Below are positions 1-9,600 of a stretch of 64,000 nucleotides of DNA, piece after piece (the first letter of the stretch is position 1; each line of letters begins with the position of its first letter). A program made the position numbers and the translations under genes. The notes below the pieces were generated by a model that was not told the origin of the DNA, ran no database searches, and saw only the letters and a list, made by a program, of their open reading frames with translations. Origin of the DNA: SIG565 sp045656145 (GTDB lineage: Bacteria; Bacillota; Clostridia; Oscillospirales; Acutalibacteraceae); the NCBI GenBank assembly GCA_045656145.1, contig JAZOQP010000015.1:21276-85275 (forward strand). The letters are read 5' to 3'.

Positions 1-242
1 GGGTCGCGAAGGAAAATTACCAAATCCATATTTCCATCGGCTATCATAGCTCCGATTTGTTGGTCGCCGCCTAAGGGGCCACTCTTCATTCTGAAAATAG
101 GTAATGCGGTTTCCCCCATTATTAAAGTTCCTGTGGTGCCTGTTGCATATAACTCATGCCCAGCTAAAACATCCTTATATTTTTTAGAGAGTTCTATTAT
201 TTCATTTTTTCTTTTATCATGTGCAATAAGCGCTATTTTCAT
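1..242 (-). CDS. mgsA: Methylglyoxal synthase, N-terminal part
   Basis: Converts dihydroxyacetone phosphate to methylglyoxal and phosphate in the cytosol, a bypass of lower glycolysis. The visible 80 residues start MKIALIAHDK and contain the family signatures ELYATGTTG and SGPLGGDQQIGA, then FLRDP where the gene leaves the window. Early in the family the conserved aspartate and the phosphate-binding Thr/Gly segment are present. The start ATG has an AAAGGAAG ribosome site and a strong promoter just upstream. The C-terminal half lies outside the window, so completeness cannot be judged. Confidence 0.93.
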   Translation of the reverse strand, partial: MKIALIAHDKRKNEIIELSKKYKDVLAGHELYATGTTGTLIMGETALPIFRMKSGPLGGDQQIGAMIADGNMDLVIFLRD

Positions 243-278
243 AAAAACTTCCTTTCTTTTTGTTATATTTACAAAGGA

Positions 279-307
279 ATTATAGCATAAAACCATAAAT
301 AATTCAA
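279..307 (-). promoter_or_regulatory. Promoter of mgsA
   Basis: On the minus strand TTGAAT (302-307) is followed after 17 bases by TATAAT (279-284), about 37 bases before the mgsA start. This is a housekeeping sigma-A type promoter. Confidence 0.8.
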
Positions 308-389
308 GAATAAAGTGGAATCACTAAGTTCTTTTTTAACTATTTGTTCCTACCTTTCACTTGAAAATTCCGAGTCCTTCTCATATAAA

Positions 390-426
390 AAAATAACAGT
401 CTACTAAAATGGTAGACTGTTATTTT
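390..426 (-). terminator. Terminator hairpin, outer copy
   Basis: A 15-base stem (AAAATAACAGTCTAC and complement) with loop TAAAATG. On the minus strand it is followed by a run of seven T. It is a copy of the terminator that belongs to tRNA-Trp. Confidence 0.8.
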
Positions 427-590
427 GGCAGGGGTAGAAGGACAGATCCGCTGCGCGTATCTCCTGCTTGACCACCCAACTGCTTTGCAGTTCGGTACCG
501 GTCTGCGCACCTTTTTGCTAGAAAACAGTTCCCCGAACTGTTTTCCTTAACGCAAAAACCCTCTCAGGGTTCGAGTCCTTCTCATATAAA

Positions 591-627
591 AAAATAACAG
601 CCTACTAAAATGGTAGACTGTTATTTT
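591..627 (-). terminator. Terminator hairpin, inner copy (displaced tRNA-Trp terminator)
   Basis: Same hairpin as at 390-426 with one stem mismatch, lying directly outside the left end of the integrated element. It now terminates the serine recombinase transcript. I infer it originally terminated tRNA-Trp before integration, because the copy at 405-443 shows tail and hairpin joined. Confidence 0.75.
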
Positions 628-2093
628 GGCAGAGCGGATGCAGTTAAATCCGAACTCAAATCTGAGTTTTCGATTTCACTCAAGCTGACGGTTTCAGAGC
701 CGTCCTTATAATTGAATGTTATCACCATTTTGTCATCATACAGATAAATCGTGTTAATAAAGCTATCAATCAGTCTGCGCTTATGATCTAAACGGCGAGT
801 ATTGTATTTACGGAAACGGTGGAACCAAAAGAGAATTTGATCTTTTGTAAGCAATGGCTTTGACATTTCCTCTTTGATGATTTGAACGGAAATGTCACTC
901 TTTTGCTTTTCCAAATCTTCAAGGCGTTGCTTGGTAGATGGAGTAACGATTCCTTGCTGAATGGCATTAAGAAGATTATCAATGCCCCTTTGAATATCTG
1001 CATACTGTTTTCTGAGCATAGGCAAAACAGTATTTTCTTTGCCTTGGATCTCCATTATGGTGTCGGCAATCTTTTCAAGGAGAACATCATCAAAAAGCAC
1101 TTTTTCAATTTGCTTTACAACAAGGTCTTCTATCCAATCTTTCTTAACGGTTTTCTTATCACAACCGCTATGCTTTTTAACACCAACACATTTGTAATAA
1201 CGATATACGGTTGAGGTCTTGCTTGTTCCGCTCTCGCCAACCATAAAGCACTCACATTTACCGCAACGCAGTTTTGTAGTTAACAAATATTCATCTTCGG
1301 CTTTATGTTTTGCCGGAGCTTTTTTATTTGCAGCCATACGGCGTTGAACACGGTCAAACAGTTCATCAGGAATGATAGCGGGAATACCGTGCGGATGAAT
1401 AATATCACGATATTTAAACTCGCCAATGTAACGGCGGTTTTTAAGCATGCGGGTAACCATATCAACACCGATTTTACCGCCAAAAGCAGAACGCAATCCT
1501 TTGGCGTTCATTTCCTGTGCAATTTCGGTCATAGAAGCACCTTCGGCGTAACGCTTAAATGCTTCCAAAACTGCAGGAGCAACCAAAGGATCTATCTGAA
1601 AATGTTGTTCACTATCGATGGTATATCCTAACGGCAAAGTGCCGCCGTTGAATTTGCATTTATAAGCATTTTCGGTAAGACCACGGACAACCTTTTCAGA
1701 AAGCTCGGCAGAGTAATATTCCGCCATACCTTCAAGCACCGCTTCCATAAGGATGCCTTCCGAGCCTTCGGAAATCTTCTCGGTGGCGGATATAACTTTA
1801 ACACCGTTTTTACGAAGTGCAGCTTTGTAATGAGCGGAGTCGTAACGGTCACGGGCAAAGCGGTCGAGTTTCCATACAATGATAAGCTCAAACTTTTTAC
1901 TCGCACTATCCTTTATCATCTTCTGAAAGTCAGGACGGTTGTCCGTTCTGGCAGAGAAGGCACGGTCGATATATGTACCAACGATTTGAATATCGTTCTT
2001 TTCAGCAAAAGCCTTGCACTCACGTAACTGACCTTCAATAGACTCCTCACGCTGATTATCACTTGAATATCGTGCGTAAATTACGGCTGTCAT
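621..2093 (-). CDS. Large serine recombinase (element integrase)
   Basis: Site-specific recombinase that would integrate and excise the element. About 490 residues from MTAVIYARYSS. The resolvase domain is at 1-145 with nucleophile Ser10 in the Y-x-R-x-S-x3-Q motif. The recombinase domain is at about 155-260, then a zinc ribbon with Cys277, Cys280, Cys302 and Cys311, a coiled coil at about 340-400 and a C-terminal tail. I chose ATG 2093 because AAAGGGG precedes it; an in-frame ATG seven codons earlier lacks a good site. The last codons (Leu-Pro-Lys-stop) overlap the attL core and the stop lies in host DNA, so the C-terminus depends on integration. Confidence 0.93.
   Translation of the reverse strand: MTAVIYARYSSDNQREESIEGQLRECKAFAEKNDIQIVGTYIDRAFSARTDNRPDFQKMIKDSASKKFELIIVWKLDRFARDRYDSAHYKAALRKNGVKVISATEKISEGSEGILMEAVLEGMAEYYSAELSEKVVRGLTENAYKCKFNGGTLPLGYTIDSEQHFQIDPLVAPAVLEAFKRYAEGASMTEIAQEMNAKGLRSAFGGKIGVDMVTRMLKNRRYIGEFKYRDIIHPHGIPAIIPDELFDRVQRRMAANKKAPAKHKAEDEYLLTTKLRCGKCECFMVGESGTSKTSTVYRYYKCVGVKKHSGCDKKTVKKDWIEDLVVKQIEKVLFDDVLLEKIADTIMEIQGKENTVLPMLRKQYADIQRGIDNLLNAIQQGIVTPSTKQRLEDLEKQKSDISVQIIKEEMSKPLLTKDQILFWFHRFRKYNTRRLDHKRRLIDSFINTIYLYDDKMVITFNYKDGSETVSLSEIENSDLSSDLTASALPK
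625..632. other. Left attachment-site core (attL)
   Basis: TTTGGCAG here matches TTTGGCAG at 22280-22287. Left of it lies the host terminator; right of it is element DNA coding for the recombinase C-terminus. The uninterrupted host sequence expected after excision (terminator, TTTTGGCAG, GGGTAGAAGGAC) is visible in the duplicated copy at 405-443. The exact crossover dinucleotide inside the core is not resolved. Confidence 0.7.
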
Positions 2094-2110
2094 TGTATCG
2101 CCCCTTTCCA

Positions 2111-3358
2111 TCATTTATATAAGCCTCGAATATCCCAAGGGTTAAGTATCCATTCTCCGTTGTCTTTCCATGGATAAGCAAATCCATCATTTTCGTCTTG
2201 ATATATACTGCCGAAATCCAAAGATTCGGAATGTAATTCTTCTCCCACTTTCCAATCAACTTGTACTACAATTTTTGATAAACAACAAGAGCGTTCTTCG
2301 ATTTCTTTTATTTGAAAGGAAACAAAGCTCTTGCTATGAAACATTTTCCTGCATTCACCAGCTCGTTTTTTTGCAGAACTTTCATAAGAGAAAATATTTT
2401 TGAAATACATTGACAGTTCACCATAATTATTTCGTTCCCATGCTGAAAATGCTTTCAAAAGTGGAATGACATAAGGATAGTCTGTGCAGTCGTCTTTACT
2501 TGGAACTGCTGGCAAATCCGTTCCTATAGTTATATCTCGTTTTTTCCATTTATGTATTTCTTCACGGTCTATTGCGTTTTGACGCATTTTCTTAAGAGAT
2601 TCAGAAATTGGAGGAGGATTTGTTTCTTTTTCATATTTTGCTTTTCTGCTATCCTCACTATCTTTCATATTCATCCAATCTGCTAACGCAAACATTAGTG
2701 ATACACATTTACAAGAAACATACTCGTTGGCATAGTTAAGATCACGCCCGTGAAGGATACCGTTTCTATACGGAAGTCTTATCTCTTCGTGATTGGTTAC
2801 ATTTCTGCCCTTATTAAATATACTCTTTAATTTTGTCAATCCATCGCTACATCCTACCAAACAATCCCAAGCGGTAACATCAGTTCCTTCAGCAAAAAAT
2901 CCCTTGCTCTTGGTATAATCGTTTACCGAACCATCAATTAAGATTAAAAATAATGGTACACTCGCATAATATCGTCCTGCAAAATGATCGTCGAATGCTT
3001 TATTTATTAGATCATATCGATCCATAAATGGTTTTGCTTTATTTTTAAGCCAATGAATTATTTCTTTAACATCATTTTTGTAATAATCGAGCAATACACG
3101 TTCTCCAGCCTCTATACCTTCTGTCTCTACCGCCAGATTTGCTTTTTGCATCAAAGTGAAATTCATTGATTCATAAGCGCACCAACCATTGTCTGAAAAG
3201 TTTATATTAAATGATTGTGTTTGTTTAACCAGGTTTTCTAATTGTGATTCTAAATCCTTTAACTGTTTACGCTGTTCTTTTGGTAGAAAAGCGGATATCA
3301 GTTTCATTGCTTTTATATTCTTTTCAAATTCTTTTAGACTGTGCAAATTTTCGTCCAT
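2111..3358 (-). CDS. HEPN-like protein carried by the element
   Basis: A 415-residue protein not recognised as a named family. An N-terminal helical, charged region is followed by a hydrophobic segment and the stretch YRNGILHGRD at about 197-206. This matches the R-x4-H motif of HEPN domains (Arg198, Asn199, His203), many of which are RNases. The following helix SLMFALADWMN is also typical of that fold. The C-terminal half has no motif I recognise. It lies between the Xis-like gene and the recombinase, a position where cargo is common. ATG 3358 has GGAGG 13 bases upstream. A defence or toxin role is inference. Confidence 0.6.
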   Translation of the reverse strand: MDENLHSLKEFEKNIKAMKLISAFLPKEQRKQLKDLESQLENLVKQTQSFNINFSDNGWCAYESMNFTLMQKANLAVETEGIEAGERVLLDYYKNDVKEIIHWLKNKAKPFMDRYDLINKAFDDHFAGRYYASVPLFLILIDGSVNDYTKSKGFFAEGTDVTAWDCLVGCSDGLTKLKSIFNKGRNVTNHEEIRLPYRNGILHGRDLNYANEYVSCKCVSLMFALADWMNMKDSEDSRKAKYEKETNPPPISESLKKMRQNAIDREEIHKWKKRDITIGTDLPAVPSKDDCTDYPYVIPLLKAFSAWERNNYGELSMYFKNIFSYESSAKKRAGECRKMFHSKSFVSFQIKEIEERSCCLSKIVVQVDWKVGEELHSESLDFGSIYQDENDGFAYPWKDNGEWILNPWDIRGLYK

Positions 3359-3366
3359 ATTATTTC

Positions 3367-3552
3367 TTATTCCTCCGCTTGTCCGCTGTTTACCCAAGCA
3401 TCAATTTCGGAAAGTTTGAACTTCCACTTCTTGCCGACCTTGTGTGCCGGCATACCTTTATTTGCAATCCATTTTAATGCTGAGTCACGGCTAATGCCGA
3501 GATACTTACATATCTCAGGCATAGAGTAATATCTATCTTCAAAATCGGTCAT
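3367..3552 (-). CDS. MerR/excisionase-type helix-turn-helix protein
   Basis: A 61-residue DNA-binding protein. YYSMPEICKYLGISRDSALKWI, then KKWKFKLSEIDAWV, is the winged HTH pattern of the HTH_17/Xis family, which helps excision or controls element genes. ATG 3552 has AGAGGTG upstream, and a clear promoter lies at 3581-3609. It precedes the HEPN-like gene and the recombinase on the same strand, so it is probably the first gene of the integration operon. Confidence 0.8.
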   Translation of the reverse strand: MTDFEDRYYSMPEICKYLGISRDSALKWIANKGMPAHKVGKKWKFKLSEIDAWVNSGQAEE

Positions 3553-3580
3553 ATTGGAACACCTCTTTTTATTTTTCTCT

Positions 3581-3609
3581 ATTATACCATACAACTGCTG
3601 ATTAGTAAA
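3581..3609 (-). promoter_or_regulatory. Promoter of the xis-like/recombinase operon
   Basis: Minus strand TTTACT (3604-3609), a 17-base spacer, TATAAT (3581-3586), about 29 bases before the HTH gene start. Confidence 0.7.
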
Positions 3610-3642
3610 GTTAATTGTCGGTTATTGTATGGTTTCAATTGT

Positions 3643-3677
3643 AAAAAACAGCCCGCTGTAATGGAAAAGCGAGCTGT
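3643..3677 (-). terminator. Terminator of the peptide operon
   Basis: On the minus strand ACAGCTCGCT pairs with AGCGGGCTGT across a 9-base loop and is followed by six T. It lies just after the phosphopantetheinyl transferase stop and separates the peptide operon from the integration operon. Confidence 0.7.
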
Positions 3678-3680
3678 AAG

Positions 3681-4268
3681 TCATTGGTATATAGCAATTA
3701 CATAATTCTCTATAATACTTTTGTGTAATGACGTGTCCTGTATATGTTTTCTAAGATTTACTATGCCGCACCCCATACACTTCCCGTACGCTTCTTTTGC
3801 GGTCCAGAGTTCAAAGAAACGGGTTAGAATTTCCGTGTTGGTGGTATAAGTGAAGTCTTGGTCTGTAGGTGTATGGCCTAACAGATAAAGTAATTCTTCA
3901 TCTGTACAGATACGTTTGGCTACTGTAAGATCAATTGGGCGAATTTGTTCGATGTCGATACCGATGGGTTTGTCATAAACAGCACAGACCACCATATCAC
4001 CCGAATGGCTAATATTAAATTCTACAGGTAAGCCTTTTGCATAAGGCTTTCCATGTTCTTTTATGCCGAAAGTGATACTTTTGGGCGCAATACCACACCA
4101 TTCGGCTATAGTTTTACGGGCAAGCATTTCGCCAGCAACGGTTCGCTTTTTGTCATCAACAAAACGAAATCTATCTACACGGCGTTGCTTATCCTCACTC
4201 ATTAACGAATACCATTTATTATACTCGGCATCGGTTAAATCCCGAATATCATATTTGTACCATTTCAT
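3681..4268 (-). CDS. Sfp-type 4'-phosphopantetheinyl transferase
   Basis: Transfers phosphopantetheine from CoA to the serine of carrier domains, activating the synthetase and carrier protein of this operon. The 195 residues contain the Sfp signatures PIGIDIEQI (magnesium-binding Asp and Glu near 98-102) and FFELWTAKEAYGKCMG near 150-165. The N-terminal SHSGDM motif binds CoA phosphates. It is slightly shorter than Bacillus Sfp (about 224 residues). Its ATG overlaps the carrier-protein stop by four bases, so the two are translationally coupled. Confidence 0.9.
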   Translation of the reverse strand: MKWYKYDIRDLTDAEYNKWYSLMSEDKQRRVDRFRFVDDKKRTVAGEMLARKTIAEWCGIAPKSITFGIKEHGKPYAKGLPVEFNISHSGDMVVCAVYDKPIGIDIEQIRPIDLTVAKRICTDEELLYLLGHTPTDQDFTYTTNTEILTRFFELWTAKEAYGKCMGCGIVNLRKHIQDTSLHKSIIENYVIAIYQ

Positions 4269-4486
4269 TGCTTTTCAATAAATGCAATAACATCACCGAC
4301 AGTTTTAAATTCTTTGATTGCTCTATCGGGGATCTCAATGTCAAATTCGTCTTCAACAATGCAGGCAAGGTTAACTAAATCCAGAGAATTGAGTCCTAAA
4401 TCGGCAATTAAAACTGTATCTTTAGTAATTGTAACATCATCATTGCCTGTATGTTCACAAATGATTTTTGTAAGTTTTTCTATCAT
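4265..4486 (-). CDS. Stand-alone acyl/peptidyl carrier protein
   Basis: A 73-residue carrier protein. The attachment serine lies in DLGLNSLDLV near residue 34, with the usual acidic helix after it. The adjacent AMP ligase probably loads it with an acyl group, which is passed to the condensation domain at 13339-15522. Its ATG follows the ligase stop within two bases, with GGAGG inside the ligase end. A role in primary fatty-acid synthesis is less likely, given the operon. Confidence 0.88.
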   Translation of the reverse strand: MIEKLTKIICEHTGNDDVTITKDTVLIADLGLNSLDLVNLACIVEDEFDIEIPDRAIKEFKTVGDVIAFIEKQ

Positions 4487-4487
4487 T

Positions 4488-6089
4488 TTATTGACCTCCG
4501 TAATTTCGTTTGATTTTCTTTGTTGTGGTTTTGGGGAACTCGGTATCCCTTATGATAACTTTACCGATATTTCTGATCTGCGGTAAATGTTGGTTAACCG
4601 CTTGAATATCATCATTTATCCTATCTTTTGCATCTACAACCTCTTCATCAAGATAGACCTCTGCAACGATAACATTATCTTTTCCGTAAGCAATACACTC
4701 CTTAACATAAGGGATAGTGTATATCTCCTGTTCAATGGATTCGGCGGGGATATTTTCGCCGTTACCAAGAATGATAAGATTTTTTATTCTACCTGTGATA
4801 TGTAACGCTCCATGTTCATCAATTTTGCCGATGTCTCCGGTTCTGAACCATCCATCAGCAAAGACCTTTTCGTTTTCGGCTTCGTTATGGTAATAACCTA
4901 ACATTACATTATCGCCTTTAACGAGAACTTCACCATCTTCGGCAATCTTAACTTTGTTACAGCACAAGGGCAAACCTACGCTACCGACAACATTAAACTT
5001 ATTACGGTTAACAGCAACAATAGGTCCGCACTCGGTAATACCATAGCCGTTAAGTACAGTTATGCCAAAAGATTTAAAGGCTTTAATGTATTTCTCATCA
5101 ATAGGAGCACCACCAGATACGATTAAATCAATATTACCACCAAAGGCAGAAATAACAGACTTAAACAAAACCTTTCGTAAGTCTATCTTGCATTTTAGTA
5201 GTGCATCGCTGATTTTTATGAGTAACTTTAACGCTTTATCTTTGCCTTGCTTTTTAGCAGTTGCCCAAATGTTTTTATAAAGCGTTTCTACAATTAGCGG
5301 CACGGCAAATAAATGCTGTGGCTTACACTTTTTAAAGTCATCTGGCAATTTCTTTAGGCTTTTGTTTATATAGATTGAATGACCATAAAACATAACCGCA
5401 AATACACTTGCCACCAGACCAAATGTGTGATGTAACGGCAACACAAGCAAAGACGGGCCTGTAAGCAATACGTTACAACAAGCGCCATACATACAAGAGC
5501 AGAAATTGTTATGAGTGAGCATAACGCCTTTGCTTTTTCCTGTGGTACCCGATGTGTAAACGATTGATGCTAAATCATCTTTATTAACCTCTGCGTTGGT
5601 ATAGTCCGTATATCCGTCAGCAATTAACTGCTTGCCTTTTTCAATACAAGTAGGAATATTCTTCGTGTTGATATAGGTTATATTAGGCAGCTTTTTCTGC
5701 AGTTGCTCAGCAATGTCTGCATAGGTGTTTGAATATACTAACACCTTGCTTTCACTATCTGTCAACAACTCAGCAAAGTTGTCAACATCAAGTTCTTTAT
5801 CAATAGGTACAATAACGTTTCCGCCACAAGTAACGGCAAAATGAGTTAAGATCCACTCATAACTGTTTTCGCCAAATACTGCAATATGACTGCCTTTATA
5901 TCCTTCGTCGAAAAGATATGTACCGAAAGCGTTAACCTGTGTTTTAAATTCAGCAAAACTTACCGAAATATCCTGCTTTCTATTCTGATAAGCAAACGCT
6001 TCTTTCTCACCATACTCTTTTACACAAAAATCAAGCAATTCTTTGGTTGTGTAAACGGGAGTATGATTGTATAAATCATAGTTTCTCAT
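4488..6089 (-). CDS. Acyl-AMP ligase (fatty acid activating)
   Basis: A 533-residue AMP-forming ligase of the ANL superfamily. Motifs are YTSGTTGKSKGVMLTHNN near 180-197 (P-loop), NGYGITECGP near 350, WFRTGDIGKIDEHG near 420 and the hinge/lysine region to the end (KTTTKKIKRN). It probably activates a carboxylic acid, likely fatty, and loads it on the neighbouring carrier protein, supplying the N-acyl cap of the peptide. A CoA ligase activity cannot be excluded. No insertion typical of mycobacterial FAAL was looked for beyond this reading. Confidence 0.85.
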   Translation of the reverse strand: MRNYDLYNHTPVYTTKELLDFCVKEYGEKEAFAYQNRKQDISVSFAEFKTQVNAFGTYLFDEGYKGSHIAVFGENSYEWILTHFAVTCGGNVIVPIDKELDVDNFAELLTDSESKVLVYSNTYADIAEQLQKKLPNITYINTKNIPTCIEKGKQLIADGYTDYTNAEVNKDDLASIVYTSGTTGKSKGVMLTHNNFCSCMYGACCNVLLTGPSLLVLPLHHTFGLVASVFAVMFYGHSIYINKSLKKLPDDFKKCKPQHLFAVPLIVETLYKNIWATAKKQGKDKALKLLIKISDALLKCKIDLRKVLFKSVISAFGGNIDLIVSGGAPIDEKYIKAFKSFGITVLNGYGITECGPIVAVNRNKFNVVGSVGLPLCCNKVKIAEDGEVLVKGDNVMLGYYHNEAENEKVFADGWFRTGDIGKIDEHGALHITGRIKNLIILGNGENIPAESIEQEIYTIPYVKECIAYGKDNVIVAEVYLDEEVVDAKDRINDDIQAVNQHLPQIRNIGKVIIRDTEFPKTTTKKIKRNYGGQ

Positions 6090-6102
6090 ATATACAAATA
6101 CC

Positions 6103-6606
6103 TCAATTTGCGAAACAAAGAATTAAAACAATAATAGCAAAGGCGATAAGAGTTAAAAACATAATTATAGGAACAATATAAGCTAATTTCCTCAAAATAT
6201 TTATTTTATCTTTATCATATAATTTCTTTCTTCGAAATTCCTCTGGTAAATGTTCAATCAACTCTCTGCAAGTATCACTGCTTTTGCTGAGTCGATGTGC
6301 ATATTGGATTGTTATGTATAGAAATATTAGTGACAAAACTATTCCTGTTATCGGAAATACAAAATCTGGAATCACTTTGGTTAAGCTTATCTCCCAAATT
6401 TTAGCAAATGGCAGTAATGTGACTATAAAAGCCGCGAAGAAAAAAGTACATACTTGTTTCCACATTAATGAGTCTCTATGTGACCATTCGGTAAAATAAA
6501 TATTCATTAACGATAATAATTCTTCTGTGGTTTCAATTTCGTATATTTTCTTTTTGTTTTTTGGACAGCAACTACAACAATTACTTTTTTGTTTACAATT
6601 TTTCAT
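6103..6606 (-). CDS. Small membrane protein with Cys-rich N-terminus
   Basis: A 167-residue protein of unknown function. The N-terminus has five cysteines in the first fifteen residues (MKNCKQKSNCCSCCPKNKKK), a possible metal site. Three hydrophobic segments follow at about 50-70, 82-102 and 140-165, with a charged loop between the second and third. It sits inside the peptide operon, 11 bases after the synthetase stop, with AGAGGGG upstream. Export, immunity or membrane anchoring of the pathway are possible; none is shown. Confidence 0.6.
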   Translation of the reverse strand: MKNCKQKSNCCSCCPKNKKKIYEIETTEELLSLMNIYFTEWSHRDSLMWKQVCTFFFAAFIVTLLPFAKIWEISLTKVIPDFVFPITGIVLSLIFLYITIQYAHRLSKSSDTCRELIEHLPEEFRRKKLYDKDKINILRKLAYIVPIIMFLTLIAFAIIVLILCFAN

Positions 6607-6616
6607 TTTATCCCCT

Positions 6617-9600
6617 CTATTTCAAATACCCAATCTTTTTAAAATACTCAACATACTTACGCAGGTAGTCAATACTGATATCCGACCATTCGAAGTCGAG
6701 TTGCTTCAGATACTGCACTGTGAAATCGTTTTCAATACGAATATTGCTATCGTAGTTGAGTTGGTCGTTTTCGTCCATATCGTTGATAAAGGTTTCAAAG
6801 ATATGCTCCATACCTGTCTGCTTGGCGGTTTGGCGCAATGCCTCAGTAAATACAGTACCATTCACAAGTTTAAGGTCATATCCAAGCTGATTAATAATCT
6901 CAACCAGCTTATCAAAATACACAACCTTAATGCTATTGATATGGAATACCGTTTGTTCTGTACTAAAATGACGAGCAATCGTCATAACTGCATTTGCCGC
7001 TTCGTCAATAGGTGTAAACTCGGAATAGTTGGTGTCCTTAATCAAATACTCAGGGAACAAACCAAGTTCCAACACACCTTTAACTCTCTGCAGAAATGCG
7101 TTGCTTTCGTGGTTCTTTTGGAACTGTCCGTCACTTATACGGTTAGTCAAGTTACCCATACGCATGATGTTTGCCTGTAAGCCATCGCACATAGCGTCAA
7201 GCACAGCCTTTTCAGCCTCAAACTTACTTCTGCCGTAAACATTTTCAAGCGGCTGTTCAATATATAAGCTACTCTCATAAAAATGCTTTTCGGTTTCGCT
7301 GATATAACCATCAAATGCATCACCAAATGTGTTACCCGATACGCTCAGGGTAGAAGTATGTATCAGTTTGGCATCTGCCTCTTTGCAGAAATCTATTAAG
7401 CGTTTAGTGGTCTCTACGTTCGCCTCATAGAAATACTTATAGGATCCATAATGCTTAACGCTTGCGGCACAATTGATAACAGTATCTACATTGCCAAGCA
7501 ATTCGTTATATTCCTCATCTGATAAACCAAACTTATCCTTTTGCAAGTCGGCGCAGATAACTTCTATACGGTTCATATCGGCATATTTATTACCGAAGTA
7601 GAAATTAAGCAGCTCTTGCAAACGTTTTGTACTATCAACTTTGTCCTTACCACGAACAAGGCAGTATGCAACGCCTTTGTCATTATCAAGAAAATCCGCA
7701 AGAATATGAATACCAAGATAACCTGTAGCACCGGCAAGAAGAATATTTCCTACATCTTTTTTCTTCGATGCGGTAATACACTCAACTTTGTTCTTCTCTA
7801 AAATTTTGTTAACCTCTGTGAAATCGACATCATCAAAAGAGATGGGCTGTTTGTCGCCGCTTTCAATACATTCGCAAAGCGCTTTTACAGTGGGATAATC
7901 AAATACATTTTGCAGGTTAAAGTAGATACCCTCGTTATGTGCTTTTGACACAAATTCAATGGCTTTGAGTGAGTCGCCACCCAAATCAAAGAAATCATCT
8001 GTAACGCCAACGGGAGTTGTTCCAAGCACCACTTCAATCAGCTTACAGAGCTCTTTTTGCATCTGAGTTTCGGGCACAACATACTCGGTATCATTCCCGA
8101 TATTGGCAAGGTCCACTTCGGGTAATGCCTTGCGGTTGATCTTGCCGCTTGAGGTCAGCGGCATTTCATCAAGATGAGTGCAGATATGCGGCAGCATATA
8201 TTTCGGCAATTTCTTTCCAATGTGACTGCGAATATCTTTTGCATCTACTTCTGTGCCTGTATAGAAAGCACAAATAAGCTGTCTACCTTCGTTGTTTTTG
8301 CGTACCACAACAACAGCCTGCGAGATACCGTCAATACTGCAAATTGCACTTTCGATCTCTTCAAGTTCGATGCGAAGACCACGAATTTTCACCTGGAAAT
8401 CGTTACGGCCTACATAGACAATGTTGCCGTCCTCACGCCAATAAGCAAGGTCGCCTGTTTTGTAGAGTTTACCCTTACCAAAGGGATTATATATAAACTT
8501 TTCAGCCGTGAGTTCCGGCCTGTTTAAATACCCTGCACCAACACCATCACCGGCAATACAGAGTTCGCCGGTTACGCCAATAGGAACAATAGCGTTACTC
8601 TTATCGAGGATATAAACTTGAACGTTTTTCATCGGTTTACCAAGTGTAACATCTTCATTTACTACCGGACATTCAAGCATCCACATAGAACACTCAGTAG
8701 GTCCGTACACATTGTAAACTTTAGTGTCTTCACTAAACATACCGATAAATTCTTGTGGGAACACTTCGCCACCGATACAGATGCTGTGTATCTTTTTAAA
8801 AAAGTCCATATCTCTGCGGTTATCTACAAACTGCTTAAACTTTGCAGGAGTAATAAACAAATTGCAATCGGGATTGTTTTTTATAAGATTTTCAAATGCA
8901 ATCTGATTAAATTGTTCTTCCTCCGTTGCCATTACAGCGGTTTTACCTCTTAGCATAGGCGGAATCAAATCAAGGAAAAACGCATCAAAGGTATAAATTG
9001 CAAAACCGATGTTACAACTACCACCTTCATATAGTGCATCATTGCCAAAGGTATAGTTCACAAGTCCTTGATGATGCAATAATGTACCTTTTGGTGTACC
9101 TGTTGAACCACTTGTATAAATAATTCCACAAACATCTATAGGCTTGGCATTGCAAACAGGATTATCTTTAACAGGGGTAATACTTTTAGGTATAACAATC
9201 ACATTGTTTGCAGAATAATCCACATCGTATGTCAGTATTGCCTTGCAATTAGCATCGTTTGCGATGGTATTTATTCTATCTGTCGGATAGTTATAATCAA
9301 TCGGCAAATAAGCGGCTCCGCATTTGAATATAGCAAGCATTGCCACAACAATGTGATAGCTACGCTTCGCAATAATTGCTACTACATCACCATTGCCAAC
9401 ACCATTATTTTGAAGCTCCGTAGCTAAACCATTTGCAAGTCCATTAAGTTCAGCAAAAGTAAATGCTTTATCCCCAAACTTTAATGCGATACTATCAGGT
9501 GTTTTATCTACTTGCTCCTCAAATAACTGATGAACGCACTTATCCCTTGGATAATCTACTGAGGTGTCATTAAAATCATATAGCAACTTATAATTTTCAG

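Larger units (their letters stand above)
371..632. repeat. Duplicated tRNA-Trp tail/terminator block
   Basis: A 61-base sequence occurs twice, at 371-431 and 572-632, with one mismatch and an offset of 201 bases. Read on the minus strand, each unit has CTGCCA (the tRNA-Trp 3' end), a hairpin terminator, then AGAAGGACTCG, the complement of the tRNA T-arm side. At 425-443 the left copy continues into 18 bases identical to the 3' tail of the tRNA-Trp gene at 22282. At 550-580 the right copy is preceded by AGGGTTCGAGTCCTTCT, a T-arm copy. The 105 bases between contain short hairpins (ACAGTTCCCCGAACTGT near 526-542, and CTGCTTTGCAG near 480-490). There is no protein gene between 243 and 620. Confidence 0.85.

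Noticed and set aside
6527..7180. A 217-residue plus-strand frame opposite the reductase domain
   Set aside because: Antisense to strongly conserved coding sequence; no promoter or ribosome site.
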